The notes below the pieces were generated by a model. That model worked only from the letters and a program-made list of their open reading frames with translations. It ran no database searches and had not been told where the DNA came from. 64,000 nt of DNA. It comes from Streptomyces broussonetiae. Lineage in GTDB: Bacteria; Actinomycetota; Actinomycetes; Streptomycetales; Streptomycetaceae. A program made the translations under genes and the position numbers. The stretch lies in NCBI RefSeq assembly GCF_009796285.1, contig NZ_CP047020.1, positions 7,068,001 through 7,132,000 on the forward strand, written 5' to 3'. Shown one piece after another: positions 27,606 to 36,274 of this stretch; position 1 is the first letter of the stretch, and the number at the start of each line of letters is the position of its first letter.

Positions 27606-28996
27606 GAAGCCCGCAGCTTCGCCGTCGCCTTTCTCGCCGCCACCAGGACCGGGTCCCACACCGGCGAGAAGGGCGGGGCGTAGCCCAGGTCCAGGGCCGT
27701 CATCTCCTCCACCGTCATCCGCGCCGTCAGCGCCACCGCCGCGACGTCCACGCGCTTCGCGGCGCCCTCCCTGCCGACGATCTGCACGCCCAGCAGCCGG
27801 CCCGTGCGGCGTTCGGCGAGCATCTTGACCGTCATGGAGGAGGTGCCGGGGAAGTAGCGGGCCCGGCTGGTGGACTCGATGACCGCCGTCTCGTACTGCA
27901 GGCCGACCCGGCGCGCGTCCTTCTCGCGCAGCCCGGTGCGGGCGATCTCCAGGTCGCAGACCTTGCTGACCGCCGTACCGACCACGCCCGGGAAGGTGGC
28001 GTAACCGCCGCCGGCGTTGGTGCCGATGACCTGGCCCTGCTTGTTCGCGTGGGTGCCCAGCGGCACGTGCTGCGTCTGACCGGAGACCAGGTTCAGCACC
28101 TCCACGCAGTCGCCGCCCGCCCAGATGTTCTCGTGGCCACGCACCCGCATCGCGAGGTCGGTGAGCAGGCCGCCGCGGCTGCCCAGCGGGAGTCCCGCGG
28201 CCCGGGCGAGAGTGGTCTCAGGGCGGACGCCGATGCCGAGGACCACGACGTCCGCGGGGTACTCGGCGTCCGGCGTGGCCACCGCGCGGACCGTGCCGTC
28301 GGCCGCGGTGAGGACCTTGGTGACCTCGGCGTCGTTCACCATGGTGATGCCGAGGCCCTCCATGGCCAGGTGCACCAGCCGGCCCATGTCCGGATCGAGC
28401 GTCGACATCGGCTCCTTGCCGCGGTTCACGACCGTCACCTCGAAACCGCGGTTGATGAGGGCCTCGGCCATCTCCACGCCGATGTAGCCCGCGCCCACGA
28501 CCACGGCCCGGCGGCCACGCGCGCGTGCCAGCGTGTCCAGCAGACCCTGGCCGTCGTCCAGGGTCTGCACGCCGTGCACCCCGGGGGCGTCCGCGCCGGG
28601 CAGGTCCGGGCGGACCGGGCGGGCACCGGTGGCGATCACGAGCTTGTCGTACGACGTCCAGGACTCGGCGCCGGAATCGAGGTCACGCGCGCGTACCCGC
28701 TGCCCGGCCACGTCGATCCCGGTGACCTCCGTGCGCAGTCGCACATCGATGTCCCGCGCCCGGTGCTCCTCGGGGGTACGGGCGATCAGGTCGTCCCGTT
28801 CGGACACGTCGCCGCCCACCCAGTACGGAATGCCGCACGCCGAGAACGAGGTGAAGTGGCCGCGTTCGAAGGCCACGATCTCCAGCTCCCCGGGACCCTT
28901 CAACCGCCGTGCCTGGGACGCCGCGGACATGCCCGCGGCGTCACCGCCGATCACGACCAGCCGTTCCGTCCCGCCGCGCCCACCGTTCTTGGTCAT
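27602..28996 (-). CDS. FAD-dependent pyridine nucleotide-disulfide oxidoreductase, CoA-disulfide-reductase-like
   Basis: A 464-residue flavoprotein. The FAD-binding VVIGGDAAGMSAASQARR is at the N-terminus, the single redox cysteine characteristic of CoA-disulfide reductases and NADH oxidases/peroxidases is in SFSACGIPYWVGG, and the NAD(P)-binding AVVVGAGYIGVEMAEAL follows near residue 165. The second FAD motif is IWAGGDCVEV. A C-terminal dimerisation domain (TRTGRLLGVQIVG-like) is present. It probably reduces CoA-disulfide or related low-molecular disulfides or peroxides using NAD(P)H. The adjacent genes give no further clue to its role. Confidence 0.88.
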   Translation of the reverse strand: MTKNGGRGGTERLVVIGGDAAGMSAASQARRLKGPGELEIVAFERGHFTSFSACGIPYWVGGDVSERDDLIARTPEEHRARDIDVRLRTEVTGIDVAGQRVRARDLDSGAESWTSYDKLVIATGARPVRPDLPGADAPGVHGVQTLDDGQGLLDTLARARGRRAVVVGAGYIGVEMAEALINRGFEVTVVNRGKEPMSTLDPDMGRLVHLAMEGLGITMVNDAEVTKVLTAADGTVRAVATPDAEYPADVVVLGIGVRPETTLARAAGLPLGSRGGLLTDLAMRVRGHENIWAGGDCVEVLNLVSGQTQHVPLGTHANKQGQVIGTNAGGGYATFPGVVGTAVSKVCDLEIARTGLREKDARRVGLQYETAVIESTSRARYFPGTSSMTVKMLAERRTGRLLGVQIVGREGAAKRVDVAAVALTARMTVEEMTALDLGYAPPFSPVWDPVLVAARKATAKLRAS

Positions 28997-29023
28997 GGGA
29001 ACACGCTACGGGGCCACGGCATG

Positions 29024-29989
29024 TCACTCCCGGCCGGTCGCGGGCGCGTCCGGGTCCGGCGCCGGGCGCGCCGACGGCAGCGGGCCCAGCGCGGTCATCG
29101 CGGGCGCGGGCTCCGCGCGGCGCCGGAGCCGGGGCCGTACGAACCGCAGCCACGCCATCGTCAACAGGGCGGCGAAGGCCGCGAACGGCAGGGCGGCACC
29201 GAGCGCGAGGACGATCCAGCGCACCAGGGCGACGAACACGTGCCAGCCGCCCGACAGGCCGTCCACGATGCCCGGGGTGCCGTCCCCGGCGGTCCTGCGC
29301 ACCGGCTTCTGCGACAGCGACAGGGTGATGGTCGCAAGGCTCGTACGGTCCTTCAGCGACGCCTGTTGCGCGAGCAGGGACTCCAGGTCGGCCTCGCGGC
29401 TGCTCAACTCGCCTTCCAGGGTGACCACATCGCTCAGCCCGGCCGCCCGGTCCATCAGCGCACGGATCCGGTTCACACTGGCCCGCTGGGACCTGACCCG
29501 GCTGTCCACGTCCACGACCCGGTCGGTGACGTCGACCGTCTTCGCGGTGCGCTCGACGAGCGTGCCGGTGCCCTGCAGGCCGGTGAGGACCTCGTCGTAC
29601 TTCGCGCCGGGCACGCGCAGGACGACCCGGGTCCGCTCATCGCCGTCGGCGTCCCGGCTCGTGCTCTCCTCGCCGACGTGGCCGCCCGCGCTCTCGGCGG
29701 TCGTACGGGCCTTGGCCAAGGCCTCGGCGACGTCCTCGACCTCGATGGTCAGGGAGGCGGTGCGGATGACGGGGCTCGGGACGAGGCGGGGCGTCCGCCC
29801 CGTGGACCTGGTCGTGGTGCCCGGCTTGCCGGCCGCGCCGCGCTGCTGTGCCGGGCCGCCGGCGGCGGACTTCGTCGAGGCACCGTCCTGGCCGCCGGCG
29901 CCGCTGCAGCCCGCGAGGGCCAGGCAGACGGCGAGCAGCAGGCCGGCCGGCCGCCGGACGGGGCGGCGTGGGGAACATGATGCGCGCAT
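29024..29989 (-). CDS. DUF4349 domain lipoprotein
   Basis: A 321-residue protein with a lipoprotein signal (LAVCLALAGC, Cys28). A low-complexity linker follows, then the DUF4349 body with strand-rich TASLTIEVEDVAEALAKAR, the segment VLRVPGAKYDEVLTGLQ, and a long coiled-coil-like helix pair (SRVRSQRASVNRIRALMDRA, LEGELSSREADLESLLAQQ). A second membrane helix near residues 238-262 is followed by an Arg-rich cytoplasmic tail. The topology is therefore lipid-anchored outside with a C-terminal membrane pass. Function is unknown. It is divergent from hemY across 157 bp. Confidence 0.83.
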   Translation of the reverse strand: MRASCSPRRPVRRPAGLLLAVCLALAGCSGAGGQDGASTKSAAGGPAQQRGAAGKPGTTTRSTGRTPRLVPSPVIRTASLTIEVEDVAEALAKARTTAESAGGHVGEESTSRDADGDERTRVVLRVPGAKYDEVLTGLQGTGTLVERTAKTVDVTDRVVDVDSRVRSQRASVNRIRALMDRAAGLSDVVTLEGELSSREADLESLLAQQASLKDRTSLATITLSLSQKPVRRTAGDGTPGIVDGLSGGWHVFVALVRWIVLALGAALPFAAFAALLTMAWLRFVRPRLRRRAEPAPAMTALGPLPSARPAPDPDAPATGRE

Positions 29990-30146
29990 GGACGGTACCC
30001 CCGGGATCGGTGAGCTGTGACGCTCCTACGACGGCGTTGCCGGCGGGGGCGTTTGACGGTGCCGGTCCCGATGCGGTCACGGTCCGGACTCATCGCGATC
30101 AACGGGCCCCGACGGGAGTGTCAGTGGGGTCTGAGAGAGTGGGTGC

Positions 30147-31601
30147 ATGAGCGCAACGGGTACGCGTACGGGGCATGTCGTCGTCATCGGAGCCGGGATC
30201 GCCGGGCTGGCGGCCGCCCACCGGCTGCTCGGACGCGGCGCGCGCGTGACCGTGCTGGAGGCCGCGGACCGGGTCGGCGGCAAGCTGCTGCCCGGCGAGA
30301 TCGCGGGCGTACGGGTCGACCTGGGCGCCGAGTCGATGCTCGCCCGCCGCCCCGAGGCGGTGGCCCTCGCGCGCGAGGTCGGCCTCGGCGGACGGCTGCA
30401 GCCGCCGGCCACCGCGAGCGCCTCGATCTGGACCCGCGGCGCCCTGCGGCCCATGCCCAAGGGTCATGTGATGGGCGTGCCCGGCACCGCCGCCGCGCTC
30501 GGCGGCGTCCTGTCCGAGGAGGGCCTCGCCCGTATCGAGCGCGACGCCGACCTGCCCCGCACCGAGGTCGGCGACGACGTGGCGGTGGGGGAGTACGTGG
30601 CCGCCCGGCTCGGCCGCGAGGTCGTCGACCGCCTGGTCGAGCCCCTGCTCGGCGGGGTCTACGCGGGTGACGCGTACCGCATCTCGATGCGCTCGGCCGT
30701 CCCCCAGCTGTTCCAGGCCGCCCGCAGCCACACCTCCCTCACCGAGGGCGTTCGCGAGATCCAGGCCAAGGCGGCGGCCAACCAGCAGACCGGCCCGGTC
30801 TTCATGGGCATCGAGGGCGGCGTGGGCATGCTGCCGCTCGCCGTCGCCGACTCCGTCCGCGCGCGCGGTGGCGAGATCCTCACCGGGACGCCCGTGAGCC
30901 GGCTGTCGCGGGAGGCCGACGGCGGCTGGCGGGTGAGCGCGGGGGAGCGGGTGCTGCGCGCCGACGCGGTGATCGTCGCCGTACCGGCCCCGGCCGCCGC
31001 CGAGTTGCTGGGCGCCGCATCCCCGGCGGCCGCGGCCGAACTGCGGGCGATCGAGCACGCCTCGATGGCCCTGGTCACCCTCGCCTACCGCCGCGCGGAC
31101 GTGACGCTTCCCGAGGGCAGCGGCTTCCTGGTCCCGCCGGTCGACGGGCGCACGATCAAGGCGTCCACGTTCGCCTCCCACAAGTGGGGCTGGATCGCCG
31201 AGGAGGACCCGGACGTGGTCGTGCTGCGCACCTCGGTCGGCCGGCACGGCGAGACGGAGATCCTCCAGCGCGCCGACGCCGCCCTGGTCGAGGTCTCCCG
31301 GCACGACCTGCGCGAGGCCACCGGCCTGGACGCCCGCCCCCTCGAGACGCGGGTCACCCGCTGGAGCGACGGCCTGCCGCAGTACCCGGTCGGGCACCAC
31401 GCGCGCGTGGCCCGCATCCGCGAACACGTCGCCGGGCTGCCGGGCCTGGCGGTGTGCGGCGCCCAGTACGACGGCGTCGGCATCCCGGCGTGCATCGCGA
31501 GCGCCTATGCGGCCGTCGACCAGCTCCACGGCGACCTGAGCGGAATCCGGGAGCTGACGGCCAACCCGGTGCAAAGCCTCCACGGCGGAGCGGGAGAATA
31601 G
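30147..31601 (+). CDS. hemY: Coproporphyrinogen III oxidase (HemY/CgoX type protoporphyrinogen oxidase family)
   Basis: A 484-residue FAD enzyme. The dinucleotide-binding VVIGAGIAGLAAAHRLLGRG is at the N-terminus and VTVLEAADRVGGKL completes the FAD site. The GVYAGDAYRISMRSAVPQL segment is typical of bacterial HemY. In actinobacteria this enzyme oxidises coproporphyrinogen III to coproporphyrin III rather than making protoporphyrin directly. The next gene, hemQ, starts 4 bp after its stop and encodes the last enzyme of the same coproporphyrin-dependent pathway, which strongly supports this role. Confidence 0.93.
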   Translation: MSATGTRTGHVVVIGAGIAGLAAAHRLLGRGARVTVLEAADRVGGKLLPGEIAGVRVDLGAESMLARRPEAVALAREVGLGGRLQPPATASASIWTRGALRPMPKGHVMGVPGTAAALGGVLSEEGLARIERDADLPRTEVGDDVAVGEYVAARLGREVVDRLVEPLLGGVYAGDAYRISMRSAVPQLFQAARSHTSLTEGVREIQAKAAANQQTGPVFMGIEGGVGMLPLAVADSVRARGGEILTGTPVSRLSREADGGWRVSAGERVLRADAVIVAVPAPAAAELLGAASPAAAAELRAIEHASMALVTLAYRRADVTLPEGSGFLVPPVDGRTIKASTFASHKWGWIAEEDPDVVVLRTSVGRHGETEILQRADAALVEVSRHDLREATGLDARPLETRVTRWSDGLPQYPVGHHARVARIREHVAGLPGLAVCGAQYDGVGIPACIASAYAAVDQLHGDLSGIRELTANPVQSLHGGAGE

Positions 31602-31605
31602 GACC

Positions 31606-32337
31606 ATGAGCGACGACGCCCCCACCACCGAGCCCGGCAGGATCCCGAACAAGGGCAAGCTGGCCAAGGACCTCAACGAGGTCATCCGTTACACCCTGTG
31701 GTCGGTCTTCAAGCTGAAGGACGTACTGCCCGAGGACCGCGCGGGTTACGCCGACGAGGTCCAGGAGCTGTTCGACCAGCTCGCCGCCAAGGACGTGACG
31801 ATCCGCGGCACCTACGACGTGTCCGGCCTGCGCGCCGATGCCGACCTCATGATCTGGTGGCACGCCGAGACCAGCGACCAGCTCCAGGAGGCGTACAACC
31901 TCTTCCGTCGCACGAAGCTGGGCCGCGCCCTGACGCCCGTGTGGTCCAACATGGCGCTGCACCGCCCGGCCGAGTTCAACCGCTCGCACATCCCGGCGTT
32001 CCTCGCCGACGAGACGCCCCGCAACTACGTCAGCGTCTACCCCTTCGTGCGCTCCTACGACTGGTACCTGCTGCCCGACGAGGACCGCCGCCGCATGCTC
32101 GCCGACCACGGCAAGATGGCCCGCGGCTTCCCCGACGTGCGCGCCAACACGGTCGCCTCGTTCTCCCTCGGCGACTACGAGTGGGTCCTCGCCTTCGAGG
32201 CCGACGAGCTGTACCGCATCGTCGACCTCATGCGTCACCTGCGCGGTTCCGAGGCCCGCAAGCACGTCCGCGAGGAGATCCCGTTCTACACGGGCCGCCG
32301 CAAGGACATCGCGGACCTGGTGGCCGGGCTGGCCTGA
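31606..32337 (+). CDS. hemQ: Coproheme decarboxylase HemQ (chlorite-dismutase-like)
   Basis: A 243-residue HemQ/ChdC that decarboxylates coproheme to heme b using peroxide. YTLWSVFKLKD at the start and the dimeric ferredoxin-like repeats fit the family. YVSVYPFVRSYDWYLLP contains the tyrosine that forms the catalytic radical, and LADHGKMARGF holds the likely proximal heme histidine. It is translated right after hemY, and a hairpin that is part of a dispersed Streptomyces repeat follows its stop. Confidence 0.95.
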   Translation: MSDDAPTTEPGRIPNKGKLAKDLNEVIRYTLWSVFKLKDVLPEDRAGYADEVQELFDQLAAKDVTIRGTYDVSGLRADADLMIWWHAETSDQLQEAYNLFRRTKLGRALTPVWSNMALHRPAEFNRSHIPAFLADETPRNYVSVYPFVRSYDWYLLPDEDRRRMLADHGKMARGFPDVRANTVASFSLGDYEWVLAFEADELYRIVDLMRHLRGSEARKHVREEIPFYTGRRKDIADLVAGLA

Positions 32338-32338
32338 A

Positions 32339-32410
32339 GCGCCCCGTCAGGGGGCGCGGGGCACCGCGCGAGCGACCACGACGGACCCGCAGCCGCCCGG
32401 CGGCACAGCG
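32339..32410. repeat. Dispersed intergenic repeat with terminator hairpin, copy 1
   Basis: GCGCCCC (32339-32345) and GGGGCGC (32351-32357) form a hairpin directly after the hemQ stop. The following 55 bases closely match the reverse complement of 51906-51963: both contain GCGCGAGC, ACCACGACG and ACCCGCA in the same order and spacing. I recognise it as an element repeated between genes in many Streptomyces chromosomes. Confidence 0.75.
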
Positions 32411-32429
32411 CGGCACGACAATGGCGCAC

Positions 32430-34088
32430 TCAGTGCCGTCCGCCCCGGCCCTTGACCGAGTCCCGCTGAGACTCCTTCGTCGGCCGAACCGCCGCAGGCA
32501 ACCGGTGCGGCGCGCACGACGCGCGCCGCCCGGGGACCCGGCCCTGCACCAGGTACGCCTCGAAGTGGTCGTTGACGCACGCGTTGGCCCCGCCCCCGAT
32601 GCCGTGCGTGCCCGCGTCCCGCTCGGTCACCAGCACCGAGCCGGCCAGCCGCCGGTTCATCTCCAGTGCACCCGAGTACGGTGCCGCCGCGTCCCGTTCG
32701 GCCGCCAGGATCAGCACCGGCGGCACCTCACCCGGCCCCGTCCGCACGTCCAGCGGCTGCTGCCGGGGCGCCGGCCAGTAGGCGCACGGCAGGTTCATCC
32801 ACGCGTTGTTCCAGGTCTCGAAGGGCGCGGCCCGGGCGATCCGGGTGTTGTCCCGGTCCCACGTCTTCCAGTCCGTCGGCCAGGGCGCGTCGTTGCACTC
32901 CACGGCCGTGTACACCGCGTCGCTGTTCTCCGCCTCCGCTGCCGCGGCCCGGTCCGTGGCCGGTGCGGCCAACTGGATCAGTGGCTTGGGATCGCCCTTG
33001 AGATAGGCCGAGAGCGCGGCGGCCCGGCTCGGCCAGAAGCCGTCGTAGTACCCGGCCGTCAGGAGCGCGTTCTGCAGCTGGCCGGGGCCGACCTTCCCGC
33101 CGGCCGCCTTCCTGGCCAGCCGCCTGCGCGCGGTGTCGTAGCTGCGCTGCACCTTCGCGGCCGTGTTCCCGAGCCGGTAGACGTCGTCGTGGTGGGCGAT
33201 CCAGTCCTTCAGATCCGACCAGCGCTCCTCGAACGCGGCCGACTGGTCCAGATTGGACCGGTACCAGATCTTCTCCGGGGCCGGGTTCACCGACGAGTCC
33301 AGCACCATGCGCCGCAGGTGCGAGGGGAACATCGCTGCGTACAGCGCCCCGAAGTAGGTGCCGTACGACGCGCCCACGAAGGTCAGCCGGTCCTCACCCA
33401 GCGCGGCCCGCAGGACGTCCAGGTCCCGGGCGTTGTTCAGCGAGGTGTAGAAGCGCAGCTTGCTCCCGGAGCGCTGGGCGCAGCCGCGCGCGTACGCCTT
33501 CGCCTGCGCGATGCGCCGGAGCTTGTACGCCTGCGAAGGGTGCTCCGGTGCCGCGGTGGGCCCTGTGGAGAGGTGCCTGGGGTCCGCACAGGACAGCGGC
33601 GCCGAGCGGCCCACCCCGCGCGGGGCGTAGCCGACGAGGTCGTAGGCGGCGGCGATCCGCTTCCACTTGGGGGTGTTGCCGATCAGCGGGAAGATCATGC
33701 TGGAGCCGCCGGGACCGCCGGGGTTGTAGACGAGGGCACCCTGCCGGGGCACGCGCTGCTTGCTGTTCTGCGGGTCCTTCTGGGTTGCCCGGGTCCGGCT
33801 GACGGTCAGCTTGATCCGGGCGCCGTCCGGGTGGGCGTAGTCGAGCGGGACGGTCACCGTGCCGCACCGCAGGCTCCTCGGCGCCTTGGGCACGTCGGCG
33901 GGGGAGCACGCGCCGAAACGGATGCCCGCCGCGCGGGCGCGGGCCGCGGCCACCGCGGTGCCGCGCAGCTCGGCAAAGCCGGGCACCCCGGGCGCCCCGG
34001 GCGCGGCGTCGGCGCTTCCGGCCGGGACGGCGGCCAGGGTCGTCAGGAACAAGGACCCGGCGGCCGAGTACAGGGCGGCAGCTCTCAT
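32430..34088 (-). CDS. Secreted alpha/beta-hydrolase peptidase (SlpD/TAP-like, S33)
   Basis: A 552-residue exported hydrolase. A signal peptide (about 1-27, ending ADAA) leads to an alpha/beta-hydrolase domain with GALVYNPGGPGGSS (oxyanion loop) and the nucleophile elbow VGASYGTYFG. A TAP-like C-terminal domain (ILAAERDAAAPYSGALEMNRRL) supplies the aspartate, and DAGTHGIGGG the histidine. Family members in Streptomyces are mycelium-associated tripeptidyl aminopeptidases. The ATG at 34088 is preceded by AGGGAGA; the frame upstream of it has no signal and poor coding character. A conserved cysteine pair around GACSPADV and LRCGTVTV may be disulfide-bonded. Confidence 0.9.
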   Translation of the reverse strand: MRAAALYSAAGSLFLTTLAAVPAGSADAAPGAPGVPGFAELRGTAVAAARARAAGIRFGACSPADVPKAPRSLRCGTVTVPLDYAHPDGARIKLTVSRTRATQKDPQNSKQRVPRQGALVYNPGGPGGSSMIFPLIGNTPKWKRIAAAYDLVGYAPRGVGRSAPLSCADPRHLSTGPTAAPEHPSQAYKLRRIAQAKAYARGCAQRSGSKLRFYTSLNNARDLDVLRAALGEDRLTFVGASYGTYFGALYAAMFPSHLRRMVLDSSVNPAPEKIWYRSNLDQSAAFEERWSDLKDWIAHHDDVYRLGNTAAKVQRSYDTARRRLARKAAGGKVGPGQLQNALLTAGYYDGFWPSRAAALSAYLKGDPKPLIQLAAPATDRAAAAEAENSDAVYTAVECNDAPWPTDWKTWDRDNTRIARAAPFETWNNAWMNLPCAYWPAPRQQPLDVRTGPGEVPPVLILAAERDAAAPYSGALEMNRRLAGSVLVTERDAGTHGIGGGANACVNDHFEAYLVQGRVPGRRASCAPHRLPAAVRPTKESQRDSVKGRGGRH

Positions 34089-34237
34089 CGCGTCTCCCTT
34101 CGGTGCCGCGGCGGCGATGGCACGGCTGCCACGCCCCGACGACAACAAAAGGGATATTTCGTTCGGCGGTGAGGGAAGGCAAGCACCACCCGGCCGGTGT
34201 CGGCGGCATTGCCCCCGATGCGCCCCTCGGGTGGCCA

Positions 34238-35026
34238 TCACTCCCGCCAGGGCTGGTCGCGGTGGGTGAACGCCGCACGCAGCTCCGGCTCGCCGATCGC
34301 GCGGATGCCCCGGACGGCGACAGAGGCGAGGAACGACCGCTCGTCCCCGGCCGGTTTGCGGGGCAGCGCGCCGAGCAGGCGCAGCCCGGCCGGAGAGGCC
34401 CAGCGGGAGTACGGGTGCACCTCGAACCGGGCGATGGCCAGGCAGCTCAGGGACAGTGTGAGAGGCAGGGCGAACCACAGGCCGACCAGTGACCGGGGGG
34501 TGTCGGTCTGGATGGGCAGCAGCAGTGCGGTCACCCCGAGCACCGCCGCGGCCAGTGCCGCGGCGCGCACCTGGCGGACGGCCGCCGCCACTGTCGTACC
34601 GGCGCCGTCGGGGACGGCGAGCCCGGCGCGCTCCAGCCGGTCGGCGAGCCGCCGTACGGCCTCGCCGCCGGCCGCGCGCGCCCGTACGGGCTGGATCCGC
34701 GACTGGCCCTGCGGCCCTATGGCCCCGATGACGCACTGCTCCATCTCGTCGCGCCCCCGCGGGTCCACCACCGTGGCCCAGCCGGTGTGCGCGAGCAGCA
34801 GGCGGCGCTGGCGGGCCATCGAGATCATGGCCACGTCGGCGACCCGGGCGGGACCGCCGGAGAGGAAGGCCGCCTCGTACAGCGTCAGATCGTGCCCCCG
34901 GTCCACTGTCGTCGTGTCCGTGTCATGCGTGTCCGGCGTTGCCGCATGGACGGCGGACAGACACAGCCGGGTGCACGCCGTACCGGCGAAAGCCCAGGCC
35001 AGGAGCAGCAGTAGGACCCAGAACAT
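34238..35026 (-). CDS. TIGR04222-type actinobacterial membrane protein
   Basis: A 262-residue protein with a first membrane helix (about 2-19), a soluble region with LYEAAFLSGGPARVADVAMISM and RIQPVRARAAGGEAVRRLAD, and two further hydrophobic segments (about 152-198). The SGGP-containing block followed by AL..L...G is what I associate with the TIGR04222 domain. Such proteins often end in a Gly- or Cys-rich tail; this one lacks any such tail and ends QPWRE. It is one of several same-strand genes with DUF4142 and DUF692 genes upstream. Function unknown. Confidence 0.68.
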   Translation of the reverse strand: MFWVLLLLLAWAFAGTACTRLCLSAVHAATPDTHDTDTTTVDRGHDLTLYEAAFLSGGPARVADVAMISMARQRRLLLAHTGWATVVDPRGRDEMEQCVIGAIGPQGQSRIQPVRARAAGGEAVRRLADRLERAGLAVPDGAGTTVAAAVRQVRAAALAAAVLGVTALLLPIQTDTPRSLVGLWFALPLTLSLSCLAIARFEVHPYSRWASPAGLRLLGALPRKPAGDERSFLASVAVRGIRAIGEPELRAAFTHRDQPWRE

Positions 35027-35140
35027 GACGTTTTTCTATGCCAGAGGTCCGGGTGGGCGCCATGCCTTGTTCACCATCCGGACGGAGTGTGGCCGGTATA
35101 TGACGTTCCGTGTCTTGTTGAGATCGCCAAGTCGACGAGG

Positions 35141-35905
35141 TCAGGGGGTGCTCGGCGCCGGGCTCGCGGCGGCGGGCGGCAGGGAGTACGACTCGGCGGG
35201 CGACGGTGTCACCGGGACCGCGGCGCTCGGGGCGACGGCCGGCGGGGTCGGCACGGGGGTGGGCGAGGCGGCCAGGTCCCTCGCCAGTGTGGCGAAGTCC
35301 ACGTATCCCGTCGCCTCCAGGACCTTGATGTGATCGAGGACGGTCGCGTTGGCGTCGTCGGCGAGGTCGCGGACCAGGGAGTTCTGGGTGTCGGACCGGA
35401 CCTGGGCGACCAGCGTGAACACCCGGCCGTGCGCGAGCCGCAGGATGGCGGCGAACGTGCGGTCGAAGTCCTCTCCCTGCGCCGTGTTCAGGGTGGCGAG
35501 CCACTGCTTCTGCTGTGCGTTCGGCTCGTTCGGCAGGGGGACGCCGAGCTGGGTGGCGACGGTGCGGACATGCGCGTCCAGCGAGGTGTGACCGTCGACG
35601 AGGTGCTGGCCCGCGGTGCGTACGGCGGCCGTGGTCCCCTTGCGCTCCGCGAGCTGGCCGGCGGGCAGCTCCCAGAGCCCCGCGAGCCGGACCCTGGTGA
35701 TGAAGTCCTGGTCCTGCGCCGACAGCGGGCCGTACGGAGTCGCGACGGCCTGTGCGCTCAGCACGCCGGCGTCGGCCGTGTCCTGCCGGTCGGCGTACGA
35801 CCACAGCGGGTACAGCAGTGCCGCCGCGGTCACCGCGAGCGCCGCGATGACGAGCCCGGTGCCGCTGAATATGCCTCGGCCCTTGATCGGGGGGCGGGGT
35901 CGCAT
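35141..35905 (-). CDS. DUF4142 domain membrane-anchored protein
   Basis: A 254-residue protein with one N-terminal membrane helix (about 16-36) and an extracytoplasmic helical body. DQDFITRVRLAGLWELPAGQLAERK and VRTAGQHLVDGHTSLDAHV match the DUF4142 (PF13628) pattern of ferritin-like helices. The C-terminal 50 residues are Pro/Ala/Ser-rich. The ATG at 35905 follows AGGAGG on the coding strand. Bacterial DUF4142 proteins are implicated in envelope stress in a few species; nothing specific is shown here. Confidence 0.85.
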   Translation of the reverse strand: MRPRPPIKGRGIFSGTGLVIAALAVTAAALLYPLWSYADRQDTADAGVLSAQAVATPYGPLSAQDQDFITRVRLAGLWELPAGQLAERKGTTAAVRTAGQHLVDGHTSLDAHVRTVATQLGVPLPNEPNAQQKQWLATLNTAQGEDFDRTFAAILRLAHGRVFTLVAQVRSDTQNSLVRDLADDANATVLDHIKVLEATGYVDFATLARDLAASPTPVPTPPAVAPSAAVPVTPSPAESYSLPPAAASPAPSTP

Positions 35906-36274
35906 GGCGCCTCCTGTAGCGCACCGCACGCGAGTGTGCCTGGGGGTGGGTGCGGTTTGGCATATTACTGGCGCCGCGCATCCCTGAGCGCGTGGCGAGG
36001 GGCACAGGGCCGCCGTCCCGCCCCCGCGGACCGGCGACCCGGGGGTGTGCTGTGACGAAGGTGGCACCGGAACTGCCGGAGGGCCTTGGCGGCGGTCCTT
36101 TCGGCCGCCACTCCCGGCGGCGCGCCGTCCCGCTCCGGCGCGTCGGTGCCGGCGGCCATGTTGTGGCCGGCGGTGCCGACCGTGCCGGGCGGCGGGGCGG
36201 CGCATCGGTACGGCTGCGCGCCCCTTCAGGGTGCCTGCGCCCGGCGGGCGCAGGTGGGTGACTTCACCGTCGGA
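35906..36274. other. 369-bp intergenic stretch
   Basis: Lies upstream of the DUF4142 gene and downstream of the DUF692 gene, both leftward. It contains the DUF4142 ribosome binding site, a short fragment (GCGCGCCCCTTCAGGG, about 36217-36232) resembling the dispersed repeat, and the hairpin at 36234-36254. I looked for a short Cys-rich precursor peptide here and found no convincing one. Confidence 0.5.
36234..36254 (-). terminator. Hairpin downstream of the DUF692 gene
   Basis: CCTGCGCCC and GGGCGCAGG form a perfect 9-bp stem around GGC, 20 bp beyond the end of the DUF692 gene. Confidence 0.65.

Noticed and set aside
31698..34172. 824-codon plus-strand frame across hemQ and the secreted peptidase
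   Set aside because: Runs out of frame through hemQ and antisense through the peptidase; no motif.
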